In this document: piece after piece, positions 24,411 to 32,900 of the stretch | How the letters are laid out: every line of letters starts with the position of its first letter | Position numbering within the stretch: the stretch's first letter is position 1 | NCBI GenBank assembly: GCA_046598935.1 | Contig: JBKJHW010000054.1 | Location: 1-40,829, forward strand | Reading direction: 5' to 3' | Origin: SCUN01 sp046598935 | Lineage (GTDB): Bacteria > Acidobacteriota > Vicinamibacteria > Vicinamibacterales > SCN-69-37 | Length of the DNA stretch: 40,829 bases | Position numbers and translations under genes: made by a program | Notes under the pieces: model-generated | Databases searched by the model: none | Told to the model about the DNA's origin: nothing | The model's input: the letters and a program-made list of their open reading frames with translations, nothing else

Positions 24411-25294
24411 CTATTTCGGATTTCTGACGCGCCACGCGGCGATGACCTCGGCCTCGCGCCTGAGGCCGATGCCGTTGATCGTGCCGACGAGCGTCGCTTC
24501 CTGTTCAGCGGCGGGCCGGGTCTTGTGCCAGTCGAGCGTGTCCTTGGCCGTGACCGCCAGCGGGCGGAACGTCAGGCCCTTTGCGATCGCCTTGCTCGCG
24601 TCGCGACGCTGATAGCCTGCCGTGCGCCCGACCGGCGGCTGCCACACAGTCATGTCGCGCCATGGACGAACTCTCTGCTCCTGCAGAAATTCCCAGGGAA
24701 CCCAGACGAACTTCGCCCCGGCCGTCGTCACGGCCTTCACTCCGTGCAACATCTCGCCGATCGTCATCGGATGCGCCGGGCCGATCGCGTTGTAGAGCCC
24801 GAGCACGCGCTCTTCGGCCACGCGGACCGTCCATTCCGCGAGATCGCGCGAGTCGATGAACGGGCAGGGGTTTTCCGGCTTGTCGGGCGCAAGCACTTCC
24901 CCGCCATGATCGATGCGCGCCGGCCACCACGTGAATCGGTCCGTGCGATCGAGCGGCCCGACGATCAGGCTGGGTCGAATCACGGTCCACATGCCGGGAT
25001 ACGTCCGCTTGACTTCTTCCTCGGAGCGCACTTTCAGCGGCCCGTAATAGCGGGACGCATGCGCGGGATCGAGCGTGTAGGGATCGACGTTGCCGGCGAG
25101 GTGCCGGCCGGCGTTTCGCACCCACGCCGGAAACGTCGTCGGGTTGTCGTGCCGCCCAGAATCAGGATGCTGAGCGGCACGCGAGCTTTCTCGACCTGGA
25201 GCGGCGCCCAGCTTTCTGCGACAGCCCGCGCGTCAAGACTCAGTGCGCCGCCAACTACCGAAACCGGTTTGAGGAATGAGCGCCGGCTGGACAT
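24411..25294 (-). pseudogene. Broken Tat-exported SDR/NAD-dependent epimerase-like gene
   Basis: The minus strand starts at 25294 with a Tat-like leader (MSSRRSFLKPVSVVGGAL) and runs to VPLSILILGGT, the first strand and start of the Rossmann Gly motif. There the frame breaks (about 25151). In the next frame it resumes with DNPTTFPAWVRNAGRHLAGN, so roughly 60 residues holding the rest of the nucleotide-binding motif are gone. A second, in-frame loss after LAGNVDPY removes the VFIST-x-SVY region with the catalytic Tyr area. From YYGPLKVRSEEEVKRTYPGM to the stop at 24411 the C-terminal substrate half is intact (TVIRPSLIVGPLDRTDRFTW, FIDSRDLAEWTVRVAEE). With both cofactor and catalytic segments missing it should be inactive. 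Confidence 0.75.
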
Positions 25295-25313
25295 TGCCAG
25301 AGGATATTCGACG

Positions 25314-25348
25314 AAAGGCAGAAGTTAGAAGGCAGAAGGCAGAAGGAG
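25314..25348. repeat. Tandem heptanucleotide tract (GAAGGCA family)
   Basis: Plus strand reads five in-phase heptamers: AAAGGCA, GAAGTTA, GAAGGCA, GAAGGCA, GAAGGAG. The minus strand of this tract supplies the stop codon and last residues (LPSAF) of the phosphatase gene. Same 7-nt period as the tracts at 16096, 25820 and 33801, but a different word. Confidence 0.7.
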
Positions 25349-25789
25349 TTTCGGCACGACTTCTTCGCACAGGTCGAGCACGAGGTCGAAGTCTTCGTCT
25401 CTGCCGTAGTACGGATCCGGAACGTCGAGATCGCGGGAACGATCGGAGTAGCCCAGAAACAACTTGAGCTTGGCGCGATGGGCTGGCGGGCACATCCGCT
25501 CAAGCGCCTTGATGTGGCCGCGATCCATGGCGAGGATCAGGTCGAAGTTCTCGAAGTCCTTGCGCGTCACGCGCCGCGCGCGAAGCTGGGACAGGTCATA
25601 GCCCCTGAGGCCGGCACGTTTCAGAGCGCGCCGGTCAGGCGGCTCGCCGACGTGATACTTCTCGAGGCCGGCCGAATCGAACGCGAACTGTGTCTCAAGG
25701 CCGAGCGCCGCCGCCTTTGCACGGGCGACCCCTTCGGCTGTCGGCGACCGGCAGATATTCCCGGTGCAGACAAACAACACCTTCTTCAC
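25325..25789 (-). CDS. Low-molecular-weight protein-tyrosine phosphatase family protein
   Basis: GTG 25789 (VKKVLFVCTGN) is the family-typical start; the frame up to 25840 is repeat-derived. 154 residues. The P-loop CTGNICRSP (Cys8, Arg14) and the general-acid loop VPDPYYG are intact, with DSAGLEKYHVGEPPDRRALK between them. Cytoplasmic; members act on phosphotyrosine in polysaccharide regulators, or as arsenate reductases, and no partner kinase is nearby to choose. The last five residues and stop codon come from the heptamer repeat, so the original C-terminus has been replaced or extended. Confidence 0.88.
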   Translation of the reverse strand: MKKVLFVCTGNICRSPTAEGVARAKAAALGLETQFAFDSAGLEKYHVGEPPDRRALKRAGLRGYDLSQLRARRVTRKDFENFDLILAMDRGHIKALERMCPPAHRAKLKLFLGYSDRSRDLDVPDPYYGRDEDFDLVLDLCEEVVPKLLLPSAF

Positions 25790-25819
25790 AGGCCACAGAT
25801 CATAACGGCTACGTTTGAT

Positions 25820-25985
25820 AGGGCAAAGGGCAGAGGGCAAAGATCAGAGGTAGAGGAAAAAGGAAAAAGGCTAAATCAAAGGTCTTGACGGAAGGAGGAG
25901 GTTCCCTCAAAACCTTTTCCCTGCGACCTGGCCTCTTCCCTCGTTCCTCTACCTCTGATCTTTGCCCGCTGCCCTCTGCCCTGCT
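25820..25985. repeat. Long imperfect inverted repeat built from tandem heptamers
   Basis: Left arm 25820-25875 reads eight in-phase heptamers: AGGGCAA, AGGGCAG, AGGGCAA, AGATCAG, AGGTAGA, GGAAAAA, GGAAAAA, GGCTAAA. The right arm, about 25944-25985, carries the reverse complement of the left (TCCTCTACCTCTGATCTTTG followed by CCC words), and shares CCTCTGATCTTTGCCC with 16101-16116. The arms pair over about 38 bp across an 85-nt centre. It fills the gap between the phosphatase start and the PRC-barrel stop. No protein, and no known IS features. Confidence 0.75.
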
Positions 25986-26710
25986 CAGAGTGCCGCCGGC
26001 TGAAACGTCCGCGCCTTCTGAATGTCGTCACGCGTGAGGTTGACGATGACTTTGGCGTCTGTCCAGCTCACTGAACTAATCGCTCCCGGCGCAATAAGCA
26101 CCTTGTGCCCACCCCACCAGTTGCTCGTGTCGACGATGAGCTCGCGGATCGCCCAGGTACGTTCGTCGACGAGCATGTCGTCGACATGGCCGATTTCGCC
26201 GTCGGTAGCGCTGATGTGGTACCCGATTACGGCATTGCAGCTCTGCAGGTGCGAGTCCACGGATCCGATCGCGCCCGGCTTCGCCGTATTGGCGTCAGCG
26301 GCGCGCAGCTGCGCTTCGAGCGCAGTCTGCGAACTCAAGTCGCCCGGATATTCGCCCATGCCCCAGAGGCCTGAGCCTCCCCAGTAGAACGGGTATTCGT
26401 AGTAGCCGAGATGCTCCGCCTCATGCTGGCGCGAGACAGGCTTCTTGGTGTCGACGTCGGGGCTCTTTTCGACCTGCGATTTCGTCAGCCGGACCGGCAG
26501 CACCTTCGCGGCCCAGTCCACGTCGCCGATCGCGCGCGGCGAGATGAGCACTTTGCGCCTGGTCAGCCAGCCGCCTGTGTCGACGACCAGATAGCGCACA
26601 GTCCAGCGCTCGTCATCAAAATACAGATCGTCAATCGTGCCGATGTCTCCATCGGTCGCGTGGAGTGAGTACCCGATGAGGTTCTTCGCGTTGCGGAATG
26701 GGCCGGACAT
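25985..26710 (-). CDS. Double PRC-barrel domain protein
   Basis: 241 residues. Two PRC-barrel domains: residues about 3-80 (NAKNLIGYSLHATDGDIGTI, RYLVVDTGGWLTRRKVLISP) and about 158-238 (CNAVIGYHISATDGEIGHVD, RELIVDTSNWWGGHKVLIAP). They are joined by an aromatic, Gly-rich linker (LGYYEYPFYWGGSGLWGMGE). PRC barrels occur in photosynthetic reaction centre H subunits, RimM and many small stress proteins. This tandem form is common in soil bacteria and its function is not known. It follows the small acidic gene by 3 bp, so the two form an operon; the stop codon abuts the inverted repeat. Confidence 0.88.
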   Translation of the reverse strand: MSGPFRNAKNLIGYSLHATDGDIGTIDDLYFDDERWTVRYLVVDTGGWLTRRKVLISPRAIGDVDWAAKVLPVRLTKSQVEKSPDVDTKKPVSRQHEAEHLGYYEYPFYWGGSGLWGMGEYPGDLSSQTALEAQLRAADANTAKPGAIGSVDSHLQSCNAVIGYHISATDGEIGHVDDMLVDERTWAIRELIVDTSNWWGGHKVLIAPGAISSVSWTDAKVIVNLTRDDIQKARTFQPAAL

Positions 26711-26713
26711 GAT

Positions 26714-26956
26714 TTACCGCCGATGATCCGGCACGGGCCGTTCGGGATGATCGCCTGCGTCTTCGACGCCCTGGACAAACTCCGCCTCGAAGTCCTGACC
26801 TTCGTCGGCCAATTCCTCGACGCTCTCGTCGGACGCCTCTGCAATCGGTGAGAGGCCTTGCGTGTCACCTGACTGCCCGCCGCTGTCTGGTCCGAGCTGG
26901 CCGGATGCGTTGTTCTGATCGTTGTATTCCGCGATACGTTCAGCGTCGGTCTTCAT
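26714..26956 (-). CDS. Small acidic protein co-transcribed with the PRC-barrel gene
   Basis: 80 residues from ATG 26956; the open frame continues far upstream but only overlaps the divergent cupredoxin on the wrong strand. The sequence is strongly acidic and disordered (ERIAEYNDQNNASGQLGPDS, SDESVEELADEGQDFEAEFV). It has no signal or TM and is probably cytoplasmic. Its stop lies 3 bp before the PRC-barrel start. I recall similar short acidic proteins in soil bacteria but no named family; partner of the PRC protein is inference from position. Confidence 0.6.
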   Translation of the reverse strand: MKTDAERIAEYNDQNNASGQLGPDSGGQSGDTQGLSPIAEASDESVEELADEGQDFEAEFVQGVEDAGDHPERPVPDHRR

Positions 26957-27025
26957 GAAACGCAGGTTACTCACTGCGCCGCCGAAAGTCTGTTCACTAC
27001 GGCACCCCGATAGAGCGGATAAGAT

Positions 27026-27406
27026 ATGAGCATTCCCGTGGCCCGACGTATTCTGCCCGTTCTGCTGCTTCTCTGTGCGGTCGGCACCCTCCTGGCCCAA
27101 ACCGCCGTCTCCGCGGCTCAGATCCAGAAGCGCCAGGTCACAGTCGACGCCAAGAAATACGCTTTCACACCGGCAAAGATCGAGGTCTTCGAAGGCGACG
27201 TCGTAGAAATCACGCTCGTCCCCGGTGACAGTCCCCACAGCTTCACGGTCGACGCTTACAAAATCGCAAAGCGCGCCGAGCCCGGCAAGCCGGTCACGTT
27301 CGAGTTTCTCTGCGACAAGCGCGGGTCGTTCCGCTTTTACTGCAATCTGACGGCTGACGATGGCTGCAGGCGGATGGCGGGCGAACTGATCGTTCACAAA
27401 AAATAG
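27026..27406 (+). CDS. Exported cupredoxin-like protein with altered copper ligands
   Basis: 126 residues, signal peptide (RRILPVLLLLCAVGTLLAQT). The mature part is a cupredoxin beta sandwich: RQVTVDAKKYAFTPAKIEVF, GDVVEITLVPGDSPHSFTVD with the first His ligand, and FRFYCNLTADDGCRRMAGEL. In type I copper proteins the loop reads C-x-x-x-x-H-x-x-x-x-M. Here Cys and Met are present but the second His is missing, and a second Cys lies near its place. It could bind copper in another geometry or serve as a periplasmic chaperone. Divergent from the PRC operon; the next plus gene (M48 peptidase) follows after 67 bp. Confidence 0.8.
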   Translation: MSIPVARRILPVLLLLCAVGTLLAQTAVSAAQIQKRQVTVDAKKYAFTPAKIEVFEGDVVEITLVPGDSPHSFTVDAYKIAKRAEPGKPVTFEFLCDKRGSFRFYCNLTADDGCRRMAGELIVHKK

Positions 27407-27473
27407 AACTGATGTGCAATTGCGGATATGCGGCGGCGCGGCATTCCGCGTACGTTCGCCATAGAGGTTTGCT

Positions 27474-28853
27474 ATGCGCGAATTCCGATGCAAGTCATTC
27501 GTCCTGAGCCTGGTGTTGTGCAGCGTCGCCGGCGTTGCCGCGGCGCAAACAGTCGTCACCGCTCCGAAAAACAAATACACGCCCGCGCAGGATGTGCAGC
27601 TGGGACGCGAGGCCGCTGCGCAAGCCGACAAGGAGCTGCCCATCCTCCGCGATCCCCAAACGACCGCGTATCTCGAGCGCGTGGGACGCCGGCTGGTCGA
27701 CGCCGCGCCCGCGGCGCACCGGTATCCGGAATTCCGATACACGTTCAAGGTCGTCGACCAGACGGAAATCAACGCCTTCGCGCTGCCGGGCGGCCCGACA
27801 TACTTCAACCGGGGGCTGTTTCTGGCATCGCGCACCGAAGGCGAGCTTGCCGGCGTTCTGGCGCACGAGTTGAGCCACGTCATGCTGCGTCACGGCACGG
27901 CGCAGGCGACGAAGGCGACGCCGTATCAGATCGGCACCATCGCCGGCGCGATTCTCGGCGCCGTCGTTGGCGGCAAGAAGGGCGAGATCATTTCGCAGGG
28001 CTCGCAGATCGGCATCGGCACGGCCTTCCTTCGATTCGGACGTGAGTTCGAACGACAGGCCGACATCCTCGGCGCGCAAATCATGGCGCGCGCCGGGTAT
28101 GATCCGCGCGAGATGGCGAGCATGTTCGAAACGCTTGCGAAACAAGGCGGTAACGGCGGGCCGGAGTTCTTGAGCTCGCATCCTGATCCGGGCAATCGCT
28201 ATGAGGCCGTGCTGCGCGAGGCCGAATCGCTGCGAGTGCAAAACGCTGTCCGCGACACGGGTGAGTTCCGGAATGTCCAGGCGCGCCTCGGCGGCAACAA
28301 CTACCCTGCAACCGGCAACACAAACAATCCGAACTCGAACAACCCAAACTCGACCACGGGCAACGCGCGTATCGACCCGCGCGTTGGCGTTGCGGCGCCC
28401 TCAACCCGTTACCGGACCTATTCAGCGACGGGGACATTCCAGGTGAGCGTGCCGGACAACTGGCGGCAGCTTCCCGGTCAGAATGGCGTCACGTTCGCGC
28501 CCGAGAACGCGTACGCGGAAGGCAGCTTCACGCACGGCGCCGAAATCGGCATCGCAGAAATTGACACGACGTCGCTGCGCGACGCCACCGACCAGCTCCT
28601 CAATTCGTTCAGCCAGGGCAACCCCAACCTCCGCAGCCAGGGGCAGCGATCGACCACTGTCGATGGCCGCGCTGCGCTGGAGACCGCGCTCGTCAACCGG
28701 GACGTGCATGGCGACGAGATCGTGCGAATCACGACGACCTTGTCTGCCGCGCGAACCCTGCTCTACGTCGTGACGGTGGTTCCGCAGAATGAAGAACCGC
28801 GGTACCGCACCGCGTTCTCGAATTTACTGAGATCGCTGCGCGTCGCCCGGTAG
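27474..28853 (+). CDS. Periplasmic M48-family metallopeptidase with C-terminal extension
   Basis: 459 residues with signal peptide (MREFRCKSFVLSLVLCSVAG). The zinc site HELSHVMLRHG (His131, Glu132, His135) and the downstream EFERQADILGAQIMARAGYD (third ligand Glu) are intact, with GGPTYFNRGLF and the EINAFALPGGP segment before them, as in BepA/Oma1-like proteins. After about residue 265 a low-complexity Asn/Thr/Pro linker (NNPNSNNPNSTTGN) leads to an unrecognised C-terminal domain (about 305-459, TFQVSVPDNWRQLPGQNGVT) in place of the TPR repeats of BepA. Probable role: quality control of outer membrane proteins. Its stop abuts the stop of the convergent M48 gene with no gap. Confidence 0.88.
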   Translation: MREFRCKSFVLSLVLCSVAGVAAAQTVVTAPKNKYTPAQDVQLGREAAAQADKELPILRDPQTTAYLERVGRRLVDAAPAAHRYPEFRYTFKVVDQTEINAFALPGGPTYFNRGLFLASRTEGELAGVLAHELSHVMLRHGTAQATKATPYQIGTIAGAILGAVVGGKKGEIISQGSQIGIGTAFLRFGREFERQADILGAQIMARAGYDPREMASMFETLAKQGGNGGPEFLSSHPDPGNRYEAVLREAESLRVQNAVRDTGEFRNVQARLGGNNYPATGNTNNPNSNNPNSTTGNARIDPRVGVAAPSTRYRTYSATGTFQVSVPDNWRQLPGQNGVTFAPENAYAEGSFTHGAEIGIAEIDTTSLRDATDQLLNSFSQGNPNLRSQGQRSTTVDGRAALETALVNRDVHGDEIVRITTTLSAARTLLYVVTVVPQNEEPRYRTAFSNLLRSLRVAR

Positions 28854-29936
28854 TTATCCGCGCCTGTTCGCCGCCATCGCCAGCCGTTCTTCGATCGTCG
28901 GGTGGCGGTGAAAGAACCACCGCGTCAGGGTGTCCGGCCGGTCTTCGATCAGATTGCGCTCGCCCACTCGTCGAACGGCGGCGGCGAAGGCGTCGGCCTG
29001 GCCCGTGACGGCAAGCGCGAACTGATCCGCGCGCCGCTCCTGCCATCGTGACAAGCCGTGACGCGCCGGAGTCACCGCCAGCCAGACCGCGCTCGCGCTC
29101 AATGCAATCAAAGGCAGCGCGGGCAGCGAGCTCGGCGACACGCCCGCAACCCTCAGTACAAGGTCCGATACCGCAAGGGCCGTCGACATCAATAGCGCGT
29201 CGACGACCAGCGTCTGCAGCAGATCGTGATGCTTGTGATGCGACAACTCGTGAGCGACCACGACGGCAATTTCGTCCTGCGTCCACTCGTTGTGCACTTC
29301 CGGAGCGATCAATACTCTCCGGCCTTTCCCGAACCCGGTGACCGAGGCGCTGTGCCCGGCGTCCTCTGCCGCCCGCCACTCGAAGATTCCAGCCACAGGC
29401 ACGCCGGCTGATTCAGAAATCGCCGACAGCCGCGCGGTGAGCGCGCTGTCGGTCAGTGGCATCGCCGCACTCGATCGCGCAATCAGCGTCGAGACGCCGC
29501 GAACCGCCGCGGCAAGCATCGCCGAAAGAGTCAGCCCCGTGGTCAGCCACCACCATCCGCCGGTCTCGCGTGCGGCAAGGTGGACGACGATGCCGATGAT
29601 GACGGCCGCGGCGACGCCGAAGGCGGCGGCGTGCAATTGCGCGGAGAGCAGGCGGTTGCCTTCGAGATCAGCCCGCCGTTTTGACGCGATGTAAAGAACT
29701 GTGGGAATGGCGATCGCTTCGAGTGCAAACGCCAGCGCCGCGACGAACAGCGCGACCTCCGCGACCCCCCGGATGGCCGGCGGCAGGATATCGGCGCGCT
29801 GCCGCGCCCAACCGGCGAGCGCCTCGCCCGCGGGCGTGGCGGCGCAAATGCTGAGCAGCAGCGCCCCCGCCGCGGCGCTGACAGCTTCGGCCCTGCGCCG
29901 AAGCCGCTGATATCGCGCCGCGCGAGACTCGTTCAT
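28854..29936 (-). CDS. Integral membrane M48 peptidase (HtpX/Ste24-like)
   Basis: 360 residues from ATG 29936. Five or so hydrophobic segments in the first 170 residues (AGALLLSICAATPAGEAL, VALFVAALAFALEAIAIPTV, AAFGVAAAVIIGIVVHLAAR, WWLTTGLTLSAMLAAAVRGV), then the active site VVAHELSHHKHHDL (His229, Glu230, His233), two further TMs and ERRADQFALAVTG with the third ligand. ICEWRAAEDAG-like IFEWRAAEDAGHS matches the Ste24/HtpX segment before the site. It would cleave membrane proteins at the cytoplasmic face. It follows smc on minus by 29 bp. The gene start and smc end both contain ATGAACTAG, a minor repeat. Confidence 0.87.
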   Translation of the reverse strand: MNESRAARYQRLRRRAEAVSAAAGALLLSICAATPAGEALAGWARQRADILPPAIRGVAEVALFVAALAFALEAIAIPTVLYIASKRRADLEGNRLLSAQLHAAAFGVAAAVIIGIVVHLAARETGGWWWLTTGLTLSAMLAAAVRGVSTLIARSSAAMPLTDSALTARLSAISESAGVPVAGIFEWRAAEDAGHSASVTGFGKGRRVLIAPEVHNEWTQDEIAVVVAHELSHHKHHDLLQTLVVDALLMSTALAVSDLVLRVAGVSPSSLPALPLIALSASAVWLAVTPARHGLSRWQERRADQFALAVTGQADAFAAAVRRVGERNLIEDRPDTLTRWFFHRHPTIEERLAMAANRRG

Positions 29937-29965
29937 CTAGTTCATTTTCATTTGTCTCTATTCAA

Positions 29966-32900
29966 CTAGTTCATCTGAATAGAGATCAGCTTTGACACGC
30001 CCGGCTCTTCCATCGTCACGCCATACAAACGATTTGCGATCTCCATCGTCCTGCGGTTGTGCGTGACCAGGATGAACTGGGTGTGATCCTGCATCGTCTT
30101 CAGCATCTCGACGAACCGGCCGATGTTCGCGTCGTCGAGCGGCGCGTCGATTTCGTCGAGGAGGCAGAACGGGCTGGGGCGGTATTTGAAGATGGCGAAC
30201 ATCAGCGCCATCGCCGTGAGCGCCTTCTCACCGCCCGACAGGAGCTGCACGTTCTGCAGGCGCTTGCCCGGCGGCTGCGCGACGATATCGATGCCGCTGT
30301 CTTCGTCGTTGTCTGTATCGATCAGCGACAGGCCCGCCCGACCGCCGCCGAACACGGTCGAGAACATCACCTGGAACTTCTCGTTGATCGAGTGGAACGC
30401 TTCCTCGAAACGCTGCCTCGTGGTCTTGTCGATGCGCTTGATGGCTTCCGCCGTCTGCGCGATCGAGTCGAGCAGATCCTGGCGCTGCGTGGTCAGGAAC
30501 AAGTGGCGCGCTTCCAGCTCATCGAACTGGCCGATCGCCATCATGTTCACCGGCCCGAGCCGCTCGATCTTGCCCTTGAGGTCAGCAATGACCTGGTCCG
30601 GCGTAATCTCGTCCTCTTGAACACCCTGCGAAGAGAGTGAACCCTCTGGCTCGTACGAACCCCCTGATTCGACCGCACCCTCGTCTTCGTCGGAGTCAGG
30701 CGCCGAAGCGGCAGCGAGACGCCTCGAGGGCTGACGAAGCTCCCCTGAACTTTCCATTCTCTCGACCTCGACGAGCACGAGGTTGAGCGGCGCGGCGACG
30801 GCGTCGATGCACTGCTGATTCAGGTGGTCGAGATCTGACGAGGCCCGGGCCTTCGCGACTTCGCCCTGCATGACTTCCGTGCGCACGGCTTCGAGTGAAG
30901 TTCGCGCACCGCGCAGATCGTGCTCGCTGCCTTCGAACCGGGCGCGCAGGCCGACGAGCTTCTCGTCGACACTACGCAGCTCGACGCGCAGCGCTTCGAG
31001 CGCGTGAACGTCGGCGTCAAGCAACGTTTCTGTCTCTGTGATGCCCGTGCCGAGCTCTTCGCGGCGCGAGTGCGTGCGGCCGATGTCGTTCTTGCGGCCG
31101 ACGATGCGGTCGGCGAGCTCGCGGAAGGCGGCTTCGAGCCGCAGAACGTCGGCGTCGAGCGCAGCTGCGCGCCCGGCCATCGTGGCCTGCTCGGTGCGGG
31201 CCTCGGTGACGAGCCGCAGTTTGCCTTCGGCTTCGTCGCGCGCGGCCTGGAGCCGCGCGAGCACGTCGCCGAGCTTCGATTCAGCGGCCTTGTAGTTCGT
31301 TTCGTGCTCGCTGATCGCCGTCGACGCGTCGTCACGCCGGCTGGCGGCTTCTCGCTCTTCGTCTTCAGCGCGCGATTGCTCGGTGAGCACCACGTCGAGC
31401 CGGCGCGACACGCGCGCGAGCTCGTCTTCGGTGCGGCCCGCCTGCGCTTCGTGGCCGACGATCGCCTTCTCCTGGGTATGAACGTCGATCACGGCCGCGG
31501 CAAGCTGCGCTCCGCCATCGGCGATCTGGAGATCGACGCCGGTCTGGTCGTTACTGAGTCTGTGCGAGATCTCGCGCGACCGGGCGATCGCGTCCCGCAA
31601 CTGCGCGATTTCGCTGCGCAGTTCGAGAATACCGCGCGCGTCCGCCAGCGCGCCGCCCTCGACGAGCCACGAGCCGTGAAACACATGGCCATCGGGCGTC
31701 GCCACCGGCACGTTCACTGTGCTCGCGACGCTGCGGGCCGTGTCGAAGCTATCGGCAATGAGCGCGTCGCCGAGGACATGCGAGATTGCCGCCGCGTACG
31801 GGCCGGTGACGGAAACCACCGAATGCAGCGCGCGCGTGCCCGCGGGCGCATCGACTGACGGCGTGTGGCCGCCGGCGCCGTCGAGCACGAGGAAGCCGCA
31901 GCGTCCGGCATCCTGTTCGCCGAGGAGCGACAACGCCGCCGTTACCTGCGCCGAGCTGTCGACGATGACGTGCTGCAGAAGCTCGCCAAGCAGCGCATCG
32001 ACCGCGCGCTCGTAGGTGCGTTCGACGCTGATGTGATCGGCGATGGCGCCATGCTGGCCCACCGCTTCAGGCGCTTCTGCCAAAAGGAAGCGGGCGGCGT
32101 CGCCGAAGCTTGCGCGCGAGGCGTCGAGGCCCTCGAGCGATTCGAGCCGCGCGCCCAGGCCGGCCTGGTCGCGCTCGGTGCCGGTGAGTTCCGAGACCAC
32201 TCGCGCGCGCAGCGCGCGCGCATGGCTCAGCTGTTCATCGAGTTGCTCGCGTCGAGCCAGCGCCACGGTGACCGATTCGCGCGTCGAAGCCAGCGACGTC
32301 AATGCCTGCTCACGTAAGTTGCGCACGCGGTCGGATTCAGCCGTCAGCTCGCGCGCTTCGATCGCCAGTCGGCCGAGTTCCGAGGCGACGCGATCCTTCA
32401 CGGCGCCGGCGTTGTCGCGCGCCTGTCTCAGCGCCGACAGCGTCGTCGCCGCCGACATCACGGCGGCGCGCAGCTCGTCGGCATCTTTTTCAACCGTCTG
32501 GGTCGCCGCAAGCGCGGACGAGTAATCGACCTCACACTCCGCGACTTTCTCACCGACGACCGACGCGTTCGCGCGGACCGTCGCGGCCGCGGCGCGCTGC
32601 GAATCGATCTCGCGCTCGGCCGGGTCATGGCGGCCTTCGAGGTCGCGCACTTCCTGCGCCAGCTCTTCGGCGCGCACGCCGAGGTCGGCGATCTGCTGCT
32701 TGTCGAACGCGATCTGCTGCTGGCGGCGGCCGATCTCGAGCTCGCGCGCGTGCGCCTGCTCGCGCGTCGAGGTCGACAGCGAGTCGGCTTCCGTCAGGTG
32801 GATGCGCAGCCCTTCGAGCGTCGTTTCGATCTCGGCCAGATGCGCCGACGCCATGGTCTCGCGCTCGCGCGCGGCCGCGAGACGCGAGTCAGCGCTCTCG

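Noticed and set aside
16096..25985. CRISPR array suspected from tandem repeats
   Set aside because: Repeat unit is 7 nt with no 20-40 nt spacers and no cas genes.
29937..29976. Two ATGAACTAG copies at the smc/M48 junction as a transposon duplication
   Set aside because: Only 9 bp, one copy overlaps the smc stop, and there is no element between them beyond 20 bp.
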